Of a stretch of DNA of 64,000 nucleotides, positions 46,801-57,985 are shown piece by piece. How positions within the stretch are numbered: position 1 is the first letter of the stretch; every line of letters begins with the position of its first letter. The translations under genes and the position numbers were made by a program. The notes under the pieces were generated by a model that did no database searches, had not been told where the DNA came from, and was given only the letters and a program-made list of their open reading frames with translations. This stretch comes from Entonaema liquescens (taxonomy: Eukaryota; Ascomycota; Sordariomycetes; Xylariales; Xylariaceae), in the NCBI GenBank assembly GCA_902805475.1, contig CADCSX010000003.1:2356001-2420000 (forward strand). The letters run 5' to 3'.

Positions 46801-47056
46801 CGTTGACGAAATGGGTAGTCCCAATAGTAACGCTAGCGACCTGTTCCGGGCTAATGCTCGCTGCGTTGAACATAGTGGTAATAGCATCATTGATGCCAAG
46901 ACTCGGATTTGTTGTGGTAGGGGCCTTGTGCCAGGCGATAATGCCTTTGTCTGGCTCTAGAGCTCTTAAGGGATCGAGAACAACGCCATCGGTGTTGGTG
47001 CCGCCAACATCGACGCCAATGCATAACTTCTTAGTAGAACCAACTGTAGACGCCAT
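43844..47056 (-). CDS. Hydantoinase/oxoprolinase-DUF917 (S-methyl-thiohydantoin desulfurase) fusion
   Basis: Exons 47056-45494, 45438-44806 and 44668-43844 give 1006 residues. Residues 1-520 are a hydantoinase A/oxoprolinase ASKHA fold: KLCIGVDVGGTNTDGVVLD (phosphate motif), ASVTIGTTHFVNAVVER, LGFLERENAAILNASIL, FSSGPTNSMRGAAFLVQ, MMVVDIGGTTTDVGLLLANG and VLLVGGGAVVAPDELKG. After a linker of about 75 charged residues, residues 600-1000 are a DUF917 domain: NETDLSWISIGCYILGTGGG, AIATGGHAGSPTVGIEKL, ISVEIGGGNGLQSMIIGAST, DLPAVDGDWMGRAYPTKWQ, then IKIPFKNENIAAI and FGMDHLTYKPLG. Proteins of these families open five-membered rings (hydantoins, oxoproline, thiohydantoins) using ATP in the first domain; the actual substrate is not known from sequence. 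No targeting signal is seen, so it is probably cytosolic. It diverges from an NCS1 permease and is followed by an MFS carrier, which supports a catabolic role. Confidence 0.92.
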
Positions 47057-48066
47057 TTTACACGATTAGATGCCGGGTAAGTGTACAGTAGCGTATGGTA
47101 ATCACGCAAGAAGTTCTGTAGAGTTATAAAAGTGATCGTTACGTCTTGTTCGGACTATCCATACCGAAACCGGCCTCGGTCCCAGTTACCTAAGTCCAGG
47201 TATATTTATACCAAGTTGTAGGAAGGAATAAATCGATCATCTCCACTAGCATCGGTGGTTCTCGGGGTACTGAGACTTGGAGTTTGTGATGCTTGCATTT
47301 GCTTGATAAGCTCCGTTACATGCATCGTAAGTTCTATTCAATTCCTAAGTTATGTAACATATAATAGCTGTACCTATACTCTACACACTTGGAATGCGAA
47401 TAGATAATAGAGATAATACTTTAGGTAAGTAATCCACGCGTACCTTGGTGATAAATGTGAGGGAAACGTAACGCACGAAGATGGGGTTTCCTAAAGATTG
47501 GGACTTGATGTGGGGTGCAAATCTACTTGCTATGGTAGAACTCCACACCTTGGCAGCTTGGCAGATCAGATAAGATAGGTGGTTCATCGTGTAACATGCG
47601 ATACATGTACCTACTTAGGACACACCCGCACGTGCACGTGGGGTAAAGATTAGGTACCAGGACATATGTACCCATAAACATAAAGGGGTATCTCCATGTC
47701 TTGTACATGCACCTCCTCCTTTCTTATCACACCCCCTCGTCTATTCCTGGTTTATCTTACATAGTTGCAGAATTATTGGTCGGCCTGACTAGATCTGCGC
47801 CTTGTCGAAAGATATATCGTCGCGTTTGCCCTACCTGTTATCTCTAGATCCCGGCCCTCTAGTCAGTATGTGCAAGCCTTCGGTAGTAAACATGGTAATT
47901 TGGAAGTGGTAGTATTATTCGGGTGGTCACATATATTTGCATACCTAATGGCTCAGCTGTTTGGGTCGTGCTACCTATATCACTTAGCAAGCCCCCTTTT
48001 GGAACTGGTTTATCTAGGTTAACTTCTCAACCTGATTCCTATCACCCCCATCCCAGGCCTAGTATA
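47057..48066. promoter_or_regulatory. Shared divergent promoter with eight HGATAA sites
   Basis: This 1010-nt region lies between the start codons of the hydantoinase-like gene (leftward) and the NCS1 permease (rightward). HGATAA, the core of AreA/NIT2-type GATA-factor sites, occurs at 47304, 47402, 47411, 47449 and 47568 on the plus strand and as its complement at 47724, 47752 and 47838. With uniform base use about 1.5 would be expected. GATA factors activate fungal nitrogen-catabolic genes when preferred nitrogen is absent, so this suits the proposed nitrogen-scavenging role. Binding is inference. Confidence 0.6.
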
Positions 48067-50011
48067 ATGACGAGTGATAGCCTAAGGTCTCGCTTCGAAA
48101 GAGTCAAGGAGAAGATCCGACTACATGGTGATGAGAGTCGACATGAGCAGACCGATCAATGGAGCAATCGTGATCTGATCCCTTTACCCCCGAGCCGAAG
48201 GACTTGGGGTAAGTCGAACCTATCATCATCCGCTATTCAAAGATCTTCACTTACCATAGTATAATGTGACTAGGATGGTTTCACTACTTCGGTTTCTGGA
48301 CTTTATCGTCGTTAAATATCGTCAACTGGCAGACTCCAAGTAGCTTCTTGAGTAAGGACTCTAACTGACTATTCTGTATTGCGTCTAATGGGCCGGTTTA
48401 GCTCAGGGATTGTCCGTTCCTCAGGCCATGACAATAATCGTCGTCGGTCGTTTACTAATATCTTCCTTTGCGACTTTGATTTCTGTATGTCATAATGGGG
48501 GTTTCCTTCCACTGCCACTGTAAAGAAGTAAGTGATCGTTAATCAGAATACTCATAGTGGTGCGGTATACGGTGGCATATCGGCTTCACAGTCCAAAACC
48601 GCTATACGTGGGGGATGCGAGCGAGCTACATACCCCTATTACAGCGGATTTTGCTTAATTTCATCTGGAACGCCGTACAGTGTTGGAATGGCGGACGGCT
48701 TGCTGCTGTTTGCTTAACGGCCATCTTTCCGTCTTTCGCCAAGATGCGAAACTTCCTACCCGAAAGCCTACCAGCTACTAGCGACCAGTTCGTCGGCTTT
48801 ATTGTCTTTTGGGTCTTGTCAACACCGCTATTATGGATCCGACCGGAAAAGTTCAAGATTCCTTTCTTATTTACGTCGATCTACAGCGCTCTTGGAATGC
48901 TTGCTATGATGATATGGTCGTTGGCTACCGCGAAAGGTGTTGGTCCCCTATTTAATACTGGAGTAGCGCTTCCGGAGGGTTCGTGGAGTACCTCCTGGCT
49001 CCTGATGGCTGGTATCAACCAAACGGTTGGAGGCGTCGCGGCGGGTATCACCAACGGGTCTGATTTTTCGCGGTACTCACGCAACTGGAAAAGCTACATT
49101 ATTGGAACCATTACGTCGGGATGGATAACTGGCGTCCTTGTGTGCCTTGTTGGACTCGTCACTACTAGTGCAGCCCAGAAGATATACGGTGAAGTGTATT
49201 GGAACCCACCAGATCTTCTAATGATGATGATGGACAGTGGAAATGGGTCCCCAGCGTCTCGGGCTGGCGTGTTCTTTCTTGCATTTGGTTTTGGATTGAC
49301 CAGCATGTTTGAAAACATCTGCGGCAACGCAGTATCCGGCGGCATTGATTTGGCCGGGTTATGGCCTCACTACATCAACATAAGGAGAGGTGCTATTATC
49401 ACTTTTGTTGCTGCTTGGATCGTTCAACCTTGGCAACTTGTTAATAGGGCTGTCACGTTTATCCAAGTCTTAAGTTCATTCTCAGTTTTCTTATCCCCGA
49501 TGATCGGTCTCATGGCAGCCGACTTCTTCGTTCTACGTGGGCGAAAAATCCGCCTGTCGCATTTATACTACGGGACCGACTCATCATACTGGTACTGGAA
49601 TGGTGTCAACTGGCGGGCCATCGTAGCATGGATCTGTGGCTGGGCCCCAACTATCGGCGGCCTGGTCGTCACTGTCAGGCAGGATGCAGATGCGCCTGGC
49701 GCTCTATCTGAACTGTATTTCATGGCTTTCTTCATAGGTGAGTATATCCAGCTGATGAGAAAGGACATCAACTTGAATTTCTGACACGGTATCCGCGTCT
49801 AGGCTTTTTTATAAGCGCGATAGTTTTTGTTGCTCTTAATAAGATTTCTCCGGTCGTGGGGATGGGTGAATACGACGAAGTTGATGTTTACGGAACCTTT
49901 ACTATCAAGGAAGCAACGAGATTAGGAGTTGTTCCTGTGGAGTTCCAAATTGATGGCTTAGAAAGCAGCGAGCGTTCTCTAGCTCAGGAGGTGCTCGATA
50001 AGAAGTACTAG
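48067..50011 (+). CDS. NCS1-family permease (uracil/allantoin/hydantoin type)
   Basis: NCS1 carriers import nucleobases, allantoin, and, in bacteria, hydantoins (Mhp1). Exons 48067-48208, 48274-48351, 48402-48484, 48558-49737 and 49803-50011 give 563 residues. The N-terminal cytoplasmic part ends RDLIPLPPSRRTWG, followed by WFHYFGFWTLSSLNIVNWQ, AMTIIVVGRLLISSFATLIS, WCGIRWHIGFTVQNRYTWGM and IPLLQRILLNFIWNAVQCWN. Further signatures are GINQTVGGVAAGITNGSDFS (the substrate-site region), WNPPDLLMMMMDSG, GNAVSGGIDLAGLWPHYIN and SPMIGLMAADFFVLRGRKI. The final exon adds the last helix and a cytoplasmic tail ending AQEVLDKKY; stopping in the intron at 49784 would lose it. About 12 helices. The tryptophan- and asparagine-rich signature resembles fungal uridine/allantoin/thiamine-type NCS1 members; substrate is unproven. 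Confidence 0.92.
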
Positions 50012-51711
50012 ATGCTACGATACCGAATGTTTGCAGGGAATAAGCCAAGTTGGAACTGGAATCTATAAAAACCCTGCCATATGAAATGCTACTCTTATGC
50101 CGCTATCATGCATGGATGGTCAGCACGTTACTCATTTCGCTTGATAGCTGTTCCTTATTATCCCTCTAGGAAATATATATTTAAAGACATTCGGTTGGCC
50201 GGGCCCTCTGTGTACAACATCATCTCACCGCCTTGAAATATTAGGAACTTTTCGAATACATATCCGAGAGCTTGGCAGCGTGGCGAAGTCTTGGGGTATT
50301 GTGCGACCGTGGGATGGGTTCTAAATCACGGGGTGGTCTTTTTAGAGTGGATGGACTACCTGACGTTTCAATGAAGGTTGAGGTGGTAGGACGAGTCGGT
50401 TCCTTTAACCCATTTTCCGGAGATACATATTCCTGTTAAATATATCAGATATGGTGCCGTTAAGGATTGTCCTTGACCGATGGTGGAGGATATTATATTC
50501 CCTTCCTTTGCAGACACGAGGATAGCCATATAAGGCGAGGTTTGTTAGATTCGTATATTACGATAGAGCAACCGATGTGGCACACCTTTCCCATGCTATA
50601 TCAGACAAATTTCGAGAAGCCGCCTATTGGTAGGTAATATGAAAGGAGAATTTCTGGGATTAATATACAACTTAAGGCTACTAGCTTGGTAGAACCGAGA
50701 CACGAGGAGACCGGCCCGTTGGCTTCGTATTCCTATCCCACTGTAGGGTAGGTATCGGATTAATTACTGTTTCCAATGACAGCCTTCTGCAGTTTTAGAC
50801 ATACAACTACGTCCAATACACCTCATTCAAAAGACTTACGTTAGTATAGTACATATTTAGAAGCGCCGGACAAAGACTAAAGAGTATATGTTCCGAAAAT
50901 CGACGAGTCAAATGTCACGCACGGAACATGTTGAAAAGTTGACTCGATAGCGGCTTAGCGTTGCATAAAATGTCTGGCGCCAATTATTATTGCTGAATAC
51001 AATCATATGGTAGAGAAAGGCAACTTGAGATTGTTGACACGTATTAGACCTCGGCTTGCTTAGTTCTTCCATACACTGGGGTAGTGCTTCTATAACGGCG
51101 TTACAGGTACATCAAACCAGGTAGCGGACGTATGCAGGTCACCGAGGGGGACGGAGAGCGAATAGCCCAGGAATTTTGATGCAACAGCTTGACTGCGTGC
51201 TTGCAGTGTTGTGCTTCGTTTTCTCGGACCGCTAAAGGGTGGGCTATATAAACAACAGGAAAAGCTAAAGCTCACCGAAAGGCGGGTATTCTTCATGGTT
51301 TAGAAATTGACCGTCCGGCAGCGGATCTCACGTCGGTTAAATAGGTAGATATAAGCCATTCCGAGAGGTCTGCAATATTTGAAATAGGATCTACTCTCCG
51401 GTTTAGTCCCCGGACACACAATCTCTTATATATTATTGTCCGCTTTCAAGTTACCTATAGCACCATGCTTAATCCACGCAAAGTATATAAATATAAATAT
51501 GATGGTTGAATGACAACCGTACGTACTACTGCGTAGTACGTATCTGACACAAGGAAGTACCTATGTACCTTAGATTATATAAGGAACGCGTTTCTCCCGT
51601 TCTTCAGTAGTATATAGTTTCTTCCTTAGACATCATCAATACACCAGTCTCAACTCATTTGTTTACTTGTTATTGCTTTACTGTTATTCCTTTTACGTAC
51701 GTACCTACCAA
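50012..51711. other. Intergenic region, NCS1 permease to RIP block
   Basis: About 1.7 kb of ordinary composition with no supportable gene; the largest open frame is 68 codons (51090-51296, minus) without a motif. The last 200 nt become progressively AT-rich and contain the hairpin at 51520-51542. Confidence 0.5.
51520..51542. repeat. Perfect 10-bp stem hairpin with 3-nt loop
   Basis: TACGTACTAC at 51520-51529 is followed by TGC and then its exact reverse complement at 51533-51542. It lies about 170 nt outside the RIP block. It is too short to be called a transposon end. Confidence 0.75.
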
Positions 51712-53858
51712 CAAAATATGAAAAATTGCATCATTTTTAATTATTATAAATATCATTAATATACATAACGGGAATTTAATTATTTATAAAATAAATCACT
51801 TATTTACGAATTTACTTTTAAACGAATTACGATTTTTTATATAAAATCGTTAAAATATTATATTTTTATTTAATTTTAAAAACCCATTAACGTAATAATA
51901 TAAATATAAAATAATTAATAAATTAAATTATTATTATTAAAATTATTTTAATAAAAGCTATTAATTAACCGTAACGCGTTCGTAATAAAATTTATATACG
52001 TTTTATTATATATTTTAATTAATTTTACGTTTTTTAAAAAATAAAATTTATTATTTTATTTTTTACATTTTTACAATTTTAAAATGTTTAATTTTTCGGC
52101 GTAATTACGTTACGCGGCGGCGATAAATGTTATTATCGATGGTTAATTTTTTCGAATAACGTTTAAAATATATTTTATTTTAAAACATTATTTAACGGAT
52201 CGAATTTTTAATCGTAAAACGTAAAAAAAATATTTAAAAATTTATTAAAATTTATCGTCGCATTAAAAAAAAAATTATCGAAATAAGTTTTTACGTTAAA
52301 CCGTATTAAATATACGCCGTTATTATATCGATTTTAAAATATTATTAAATAATTATTAATTTACGGCGGTTAATTTATAATATTTAAAAAACATTAATAC
52401 GAACGATTTTTAAATTATTATTTTAAAATTAAAATTATAAAAATTTATTTAATTAATTATAAATAAATTAATAACATTATTATTAAAAATATTAATATTT
52501 TTTTTTAATAAATTCGAAACGTCGTTTATTATTAACATTTTTTTCGTTTATTTTTATAACGTTAATAAAATAAAAATTATAAAAAACATTAAAAATAACG
52601 GTTTAATTTTTAATAATATTTATAAATAATATATCGTTATTAAAAATGTTAAAAATCGCACGTAAACGTCGATTTTAAAATGTGTAAACGGCGATAAACG
52701 CGTTTTAAATTTTTTTATTATTTTTATAAAAAAAAACGTATAATAATAATAATTTTTTAACGAAAAAAATGTTAAATTTAAAAATTAATATTTTATTACG
52801 TTTATTAACGGTTAAATAAATAATAATATCGTTTTTAAATAATTACGAAAAATTTTTATTATTAAAATTAAATTTATAAATAATAATTAATAACGATTAT
52901 TTATATTTAACGGTTACGGTAATTATATTATTTTAAATTTTATATAAAAATGTTTTATTAATCGTATATATTTAATATTTTATTTAATATATTCGTTATA
53001 CGTTTTATAAATTATTAATATAAATGTATTTTTAATTTTTAAACGAAATTATTATTATAAATTTATTTAAATATATTTATTATATTTTAATAATAATTTT
53101 AATAAAAAAAAATTCGTTATTATTTATTAAATAACGTAAAAATATTATTTAACGATTAAAAATATATTATTTAATTAAAAAACCACGAAAATTTATTTTC
53201 GAAATTATGAAAAATTATTAAATAATAAATTAATAATTAACGTACGTTCGGTTTAAAATTCGGCGATTTCGATATATAATTTTAATTTTTTACCGCCGAA
53301 TTTTATTAAAAAAATAACGTTAATTAATTTAAAAACGTTTTTTAATTTTAAAAATATTAATTTAATTAAAAAATAATTAAATTTAATGGATAAAATGTTT
53401 ATTAAATTTACGGTTAAATTATTATTTTAAAAAATTAATAAAATTTTTAACGTTATAATTATAAAAATTATTATAATTAAAATTTAAAATAATTATTTAA
53501 AAACGATATTATTAAATGTAAAATTTAAAAAACGTTATAAAATAACGTTAAATTTAAATTTATTATTTATTAATATTAAAAATATTATAAAAAAAAAAAA
53601 TTTTAAAAACCGAAATAATAAAAAAAATAATTACGATAAATGATTTTAATAACGAAAAAATTAATAAAATAATATTATTAAAAAAAAAATAAAAAATTAT
53701 ATTATAATTAAAACGAATATATTAATTTTATAATTAAATTAAAATTAATTACGTTATGTTAAATTAAAATAAATATATTTATTTTTAAAATTTTTAAAAT
53801 TAAAATAACTTTTATTAAAATGGTTTTAATAACGGTGGTTCGATTTATTTTTTAATAT

Positions 53859-54425
53859 TTTATAAAAACAACATTAATTCGGTAATGGAAAACGTATTAA
53901 ATCGGTAATAATTATAATAGTTTTATATTAATAAATATTTACCCGCGTATATAAATTTATTAATGTTTATTTATAATTTTTAATAAATTTTATTTTTCGT
54001 GGTTTTTTATTATACACGTTTTTTTATTAATTAAATTTTTTACCGTTTATTTAATAATATTTTTATAAAGTTTTAATTTTTTAAAATTATTTATTAATTT
54101 TATAATATTTTATATAATCGTATACGCGTATTTTAAAATAAAATAAATAATAAACGTAACGTTTATTTAATTAATTAATTAATTAATTAATTAATTAATT
54201 GATTAATTAAATGGTTAATTCGGTAAATTAAATAAAATAATTTAATAAATTAAAAAATTTAACGGGGTGGGCATGGGAAATACGGTTACGTACTAGTAAA
54301 TTTATATGGAAATACATATAATATTTATGCGATTTTCGCGGGTATAGCGTTTTTATATAAAATAATGTAATTATTACTAATTTAATACGTTTTTTATTAC
54401 CGAATTAATGTTGTTTTTTTATAAT
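53859..54425. repeat. Imperfect inverted repeat inside the RIP block (arms about 70 nt)
   Basis: The left arm (about 53859-53930) contains ACAACATTAATTCGGTAAT followed by AAAACGTATTAAAT and GTAATAATTA. The right arm (about 54351-54425) contains the same sequences as the reverse complement. Differences between arms are mostly C/T or G/A, as RIP would cause. The arms enclose about 420 nt. This may be the two ends of a small non-autonomous DNA element nested in, or part of, the larger relic. Confidence 0.7.
54167..54210. repeat. (TTAA)n simple repeat
   Basis: About ten TTAA units with one G interruption, lying between the two arms of the inverted repeat in the RIP block. Probably slippage in AT-only DNA. 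Confidence 0.85.
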
Positions 54426-54955
54426 ATTTAATAAAATATATATTTTTAAACGTTTTATTAACGTATAATATTTTTATATATAAATTATTAATAAATTTAT
54501 TAAAAATTAATATTTTTAATAATTTTTTAAATATTTATTATATAAAAATATAAAAAATAATTTTAAATAAAAAAAATTTTAAATTAATTAAAACAATTAA
54601 AATATTACGTAATATAATTTTTTTTATTTATTTATATAATATTTTATTATATTAATATTTTAATTTAATTAAAATAATTACATTATATAATAATATTAAT
54701 TTATATTAAATAAAAAAAATTTAAATAATTAAAATCCATTTTTTTTATTTTAATTAAACGTTTAATTATTTAATTATTTAATTTTAAAATTTATATAAAA
54801 TATTAAATTATTTTAAAAAAATTTAAATATTTTATATTTTTTTAAATATTAATAAATTAATTTTTTTTAAAATATATATAATTATAATTTTAAAATACAA
54901 TTTTAAATTAACTTTCCGATTTTTAATACTTATTTTATTTAATTAATTATAAATA

Positions 54956-57208
54956 TGCTGTTTTAGCAATTTTATATGGGAAATCGTGGCTCGTTCAAGG
55001 GTAGGCTCGTAGATGGGTGATCTACCTTAAGGCTAATTATGTGATATAACATAATTTTACTTGAGACACCGAGGCACGGAGGGCAAACTCGACGCAACAT
55101 AGCTAGCCTTATTCAAACACCATACCACGAGCCCGTCTCGTATACTCAACAATGACGATTCCCTATGCTGTTTAATAAATATCGGTCACACGAGCTACCA
55201 CAATGGTGGTTGCATAATTTATAGAGCGCCAAACTATTATTCAATAACCGTTTCCTGTCCGACTTCGTGGTGAGCAGTATACAGATTTGAAAGTGACCCA
55301 ATGTGTTACGAGGCGGGAACCAAATAGTAGGGCAACAACCTCGTCATCTCGTGAGAAACTCTAACCCAACGATAGGACTCCATGTCTACCTCGGTATACA
55401 TACTGGAAACATCCATTATTCCTGATGTGTCACCTGTGATCCTGACAGGGGAAAGGGGGACATCTGGTATTCACTCTTCAACTCATACTTACCGTTTTAA
55501 CTAACGAATTATATCGATCCTCAATCCCCTTCCGCTGCATCTTCTGCATTGTTCCTAGTTTTCAAGGTTCCAAAAACTAGGATATATTTCCTGTGGGAAA
55601 AGCTCAAAGAGGGCTTTGGGCTTCCCTACCCCAGCGTGGGAAGCACTTTGCCGAGGCTCTTGAAATTATATTTCATAGGTGTGCTATATCGCTCGGTGTA
55701 TCCACGCGAGATTCTTGTGGTTGGGTAGCACCTTGGACGATCTAGCTGCAGGATCCATTCGGAGAACTACTAAGACTCATGGCTAGGCTTGGCTAGACGG
55801 GGAAGAGCATCTTCGAAGCCGATGCATTCATGGTTGTCAAGGGTCCTCTGGGATCCGAACTGTCGTGTTACTTGTTTTTTATCCTAATCGGTAACACGGC
55901 TGAGTTTGTGTTTCCTTCTTGGGAGTGTGACAGATGATTTCTCTTAATACATAATGATTGGGTGTATGGTGGTGGTATATATGTCTTCGTTGGCACTCGT
56001 GGACTACAAGGTCACCACTAGGAATATTCTTAAGTGCTACGCTCTGCTATTAGATGGCATAACTTGGTAAAGATAGGTATTCTGTTTTGATAAAAGATCT
56101 AGAATATCCCAGCAATTACTCCATCACCCAGCATCTTCTCTTCTATAATAACGTCTTACAAAAATTATTGCCATATCGCTAGAAACTCATTCAGACAATT
56201 CCGAACCAAATGAACTTACCAACAGATCTGAAGGTAAACTAGATACCATCTACTCACCTAAAAATATCTTCTAAAGTTTCGTAGGAAACTATTGCGCCCT
56301 TGAAACCTCAGTCTATTAAATCACCTCAATCACCTATGGTTACCGTACTTCGGAAAAATCATTCTTATGGCAATTGGACAAATCTCACTACCCGAAGACA
56401 CCGATATTCTGCATTTGAGCAGGGAACGGTTGTGGATATCTGGATGAGAGATCAAAACCAACACGGTCCATATCACGCGCTCCTCATGGTTGAAGTATTG
56501 TTGGAGAAGGAAGTGCCCTCAAAGTTAGACAGAGATAAAGAAGATGGAATAGTGAGCACTAGTTTACAGAAGATAAGCCAGAGATGATGGCGAATAGAAA
56601 CTGCTGGCACCTAACATTTAACTCATTTAACTCGCGGTGAATTTCATACACGTATATGGGTATAATATTAAGTTAGTGTTCATGGCTAGTCAGGAGTATA
56701 ATAATATAATTCTTAACGGTTTATATTGATTTCTGTTCTAACCATTCATAATGTTTCAATACGCCCACTCCTGAATAACATTAAGTCTGATGATAAAAGT
56801 TCACAGGCCCATCTGGGATTGTAAGTAGCATAACCAGATAGATACAAAGTACATATGTCCCTAATGCTTATCGGTTAAAGAAACCAACACTCAAAAGACA
56901 CATTCGCACCTGCTGAAGTGATTGTGTACTGGGTAGCTTAGGAAACCGCCGGTGCAACTTCTCTTTTTTCCCCCAACTTACCTAGGTAGATAGCTCGTAG
57001 TTGCCTCGTTAGTGAGGTGGTTACAGGTAGGTAGTCGTTTCCTATTAAACTTACATCTTCTAAATAATCGGCGCATTACAATAGTTGTTTCTCTCTTTCC
57101 CTTCCTAGGCACTATTTCTACTTTACCCACCAACATTTTAATGGTACCTACGGCGCCAAATACTTTACTCTCCACATTTCCTTACCTGCGGCCGCTCACT
57201 TTGACAGG
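54956..57208. other. Gene-poor region between the RIP block and the Lys/Pro-rich protein gene
   Basis: Normal base composition returns abruptly at about 54960. Apart from one weak gene model at 56210-56587, listed separately, I see no coding sequence. The last 250 nt (56950-57208) is pyrimidine-rich on the plus strand and may be the promoter or leader of the next gene. Confidence 0.45.
56210..56587 (+). CDS. Possible small gene, hypothetical
   Basis: A tentative model only. The ATG at 56210 starts MNLPTDLK, then an intron of 51 nt (GTAAAC donor, CGTAG acceptor, 56234-56284) joins in frame to 56285-56587, giving 108 residues that include RRHRYSAFEQGTVVDIWMRD and YHALLMVEVLLEKEVPSKLD. Both exons are phase 0 and the sequence is not low complexity. 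I recognise no family, the donor is weak, and the location next to a RIP relic raises the chance that this is a decayed fragment. Confidence 0.25.
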
Positions 57209-57985
57209 ATGGCGCGCCCAAAGCAGAATAAGAGAAAGTCCAAAGGCAAGTCTAAGGGCAAGTTCGGGAACGCACCCAAAGACACGCCCAAAGACAAACC
57301 CAAAGACAAACCCAAATGGAAGCCAAAGGGCAAGCTTAGGGATAGACCCGCCGTGAACAACTCTGAAGATAAACCTGCACCTCCAGGAACACCGCCGCCC
57401 CAAGAAACTCGTCGCAAACGGACCCCATACAAGGGAGTTCCTCTTCCCCATCCAGGAGAACTGCGGGTTGCACCACCGCCACCGTCGCCACCTACAACAA
57501 GCCCTCCAGCTGCAGAACCACTAGAACTCGGTCAAGAATTAGACAATAATCTGTTACGCCGAAATGAACAAAGACGCCGAAAGCGAGGAGGTGCCCAGCA
57601 CTTCATGATGCGAAGGAGACGCGAAGAAGAGCTAAGGAAGACGTACGAAGAACAACAGAGGCAGGAAGAGGAAGAGAAAAATCGAATAAGGGCCGCCCGA
57701 GCCGCCAATATTCCTCCCCCGGGACCTCGCATTTGTCGATTCTGTGGTATTACTTTTGACCCTAGGGCCAATAAAGCCTGTCCTAACCGCAAAAGTAAGA
57801 TGATTTTGCATGATTAATTTATTGACTGACCACTGGCTAACGTTGCGTATCCAGTCCACTATGGAGAGTTGCAATATGCAATCACGTCCACTAAGGACAG
57901 ATGGACTATGGAGGAGGATATACAAGTGAAGGAGAAGTGGACGTGTTGTCATAAAGAAAGTTTGGGTAGTCCAGGATGTGCGTAG
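57209..57985 (+). CDS. Small Lys/Pro-rich protein with C-terminal Cys/His cluster, unrecognised
   Basis: Exons 57209-57794 and 57855-57985 give 238 residues. Residues 1-60 are a highly basic repeat region (KSKGKSKGKFG, KDTPKDKPKDKPKWKPKGK), followed by a Pro-rich stretch (PPPPSPPTTSPP) and a charged helix (RRNEQRRRKRGGAQHFMMRR, then EEELRKTYEEQQRQEEEEKN). The C-terminus reads PRICRFCGITFDPRANKACP, then IHYGELQYAITSTKDRWTME and WTCCHKESLGSPGC. The spacing CxxC ... C ... H ... WxCC ... GC resembles small zinc-binding CHORD-like modules. The intron (57795-57854, GTAAGA donor, GGCTAAC branch, CCAG acceptor) is well formed, and without it the WxCC part is lost. Basic and zinc-binding features suggest a nucleic-acid-associated protein; function unknown. 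Confidence 0.65.

Larger units (their letters stand above)
51712..54955. mobile_element. RIP-mutated, extremely AT-rich repeat relic
   Basis: About 3.2 kb made almost wholly of A and T, with sharp edges. Nearly every remaining C is followed by G (for example TACGTTACGCGGCGGCG near 52105-52122), and CpA/TpG are scarce, which is the pattern left when C in CpA is changed to T on both strands. This is the known footprint of repeat-induced point mutation in Pezizomycotina, which acts on duplicated DNA. The original element therefore was probably a transposon, but stops occur in every frame and no coding remnant can be read. No terminal repeats are visible at the outer edges. Internal inverted arms and a TTAA run are listed separately. 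No target-site duplication was identified. Confidence 0.85.

Noticed and set aside
48396..48425. tRNA-like sequence GGTTTAGCTCAGGGAT
   Set aside because: It is the acceptor and start of NCS1 exon 3 (reading LTQGLSVPQAMT), and no matching T-arm or acceptor stem follows.
49738..49784. Stop of the NCS1 permease at 49784 (EYIQLMRKDINLNF)
   Set aside because: It is translated intron: GTGAGT at 49738 and CTAG at 49802 flank it, and splicing adds a proper last helix and cytoplasmic tail.
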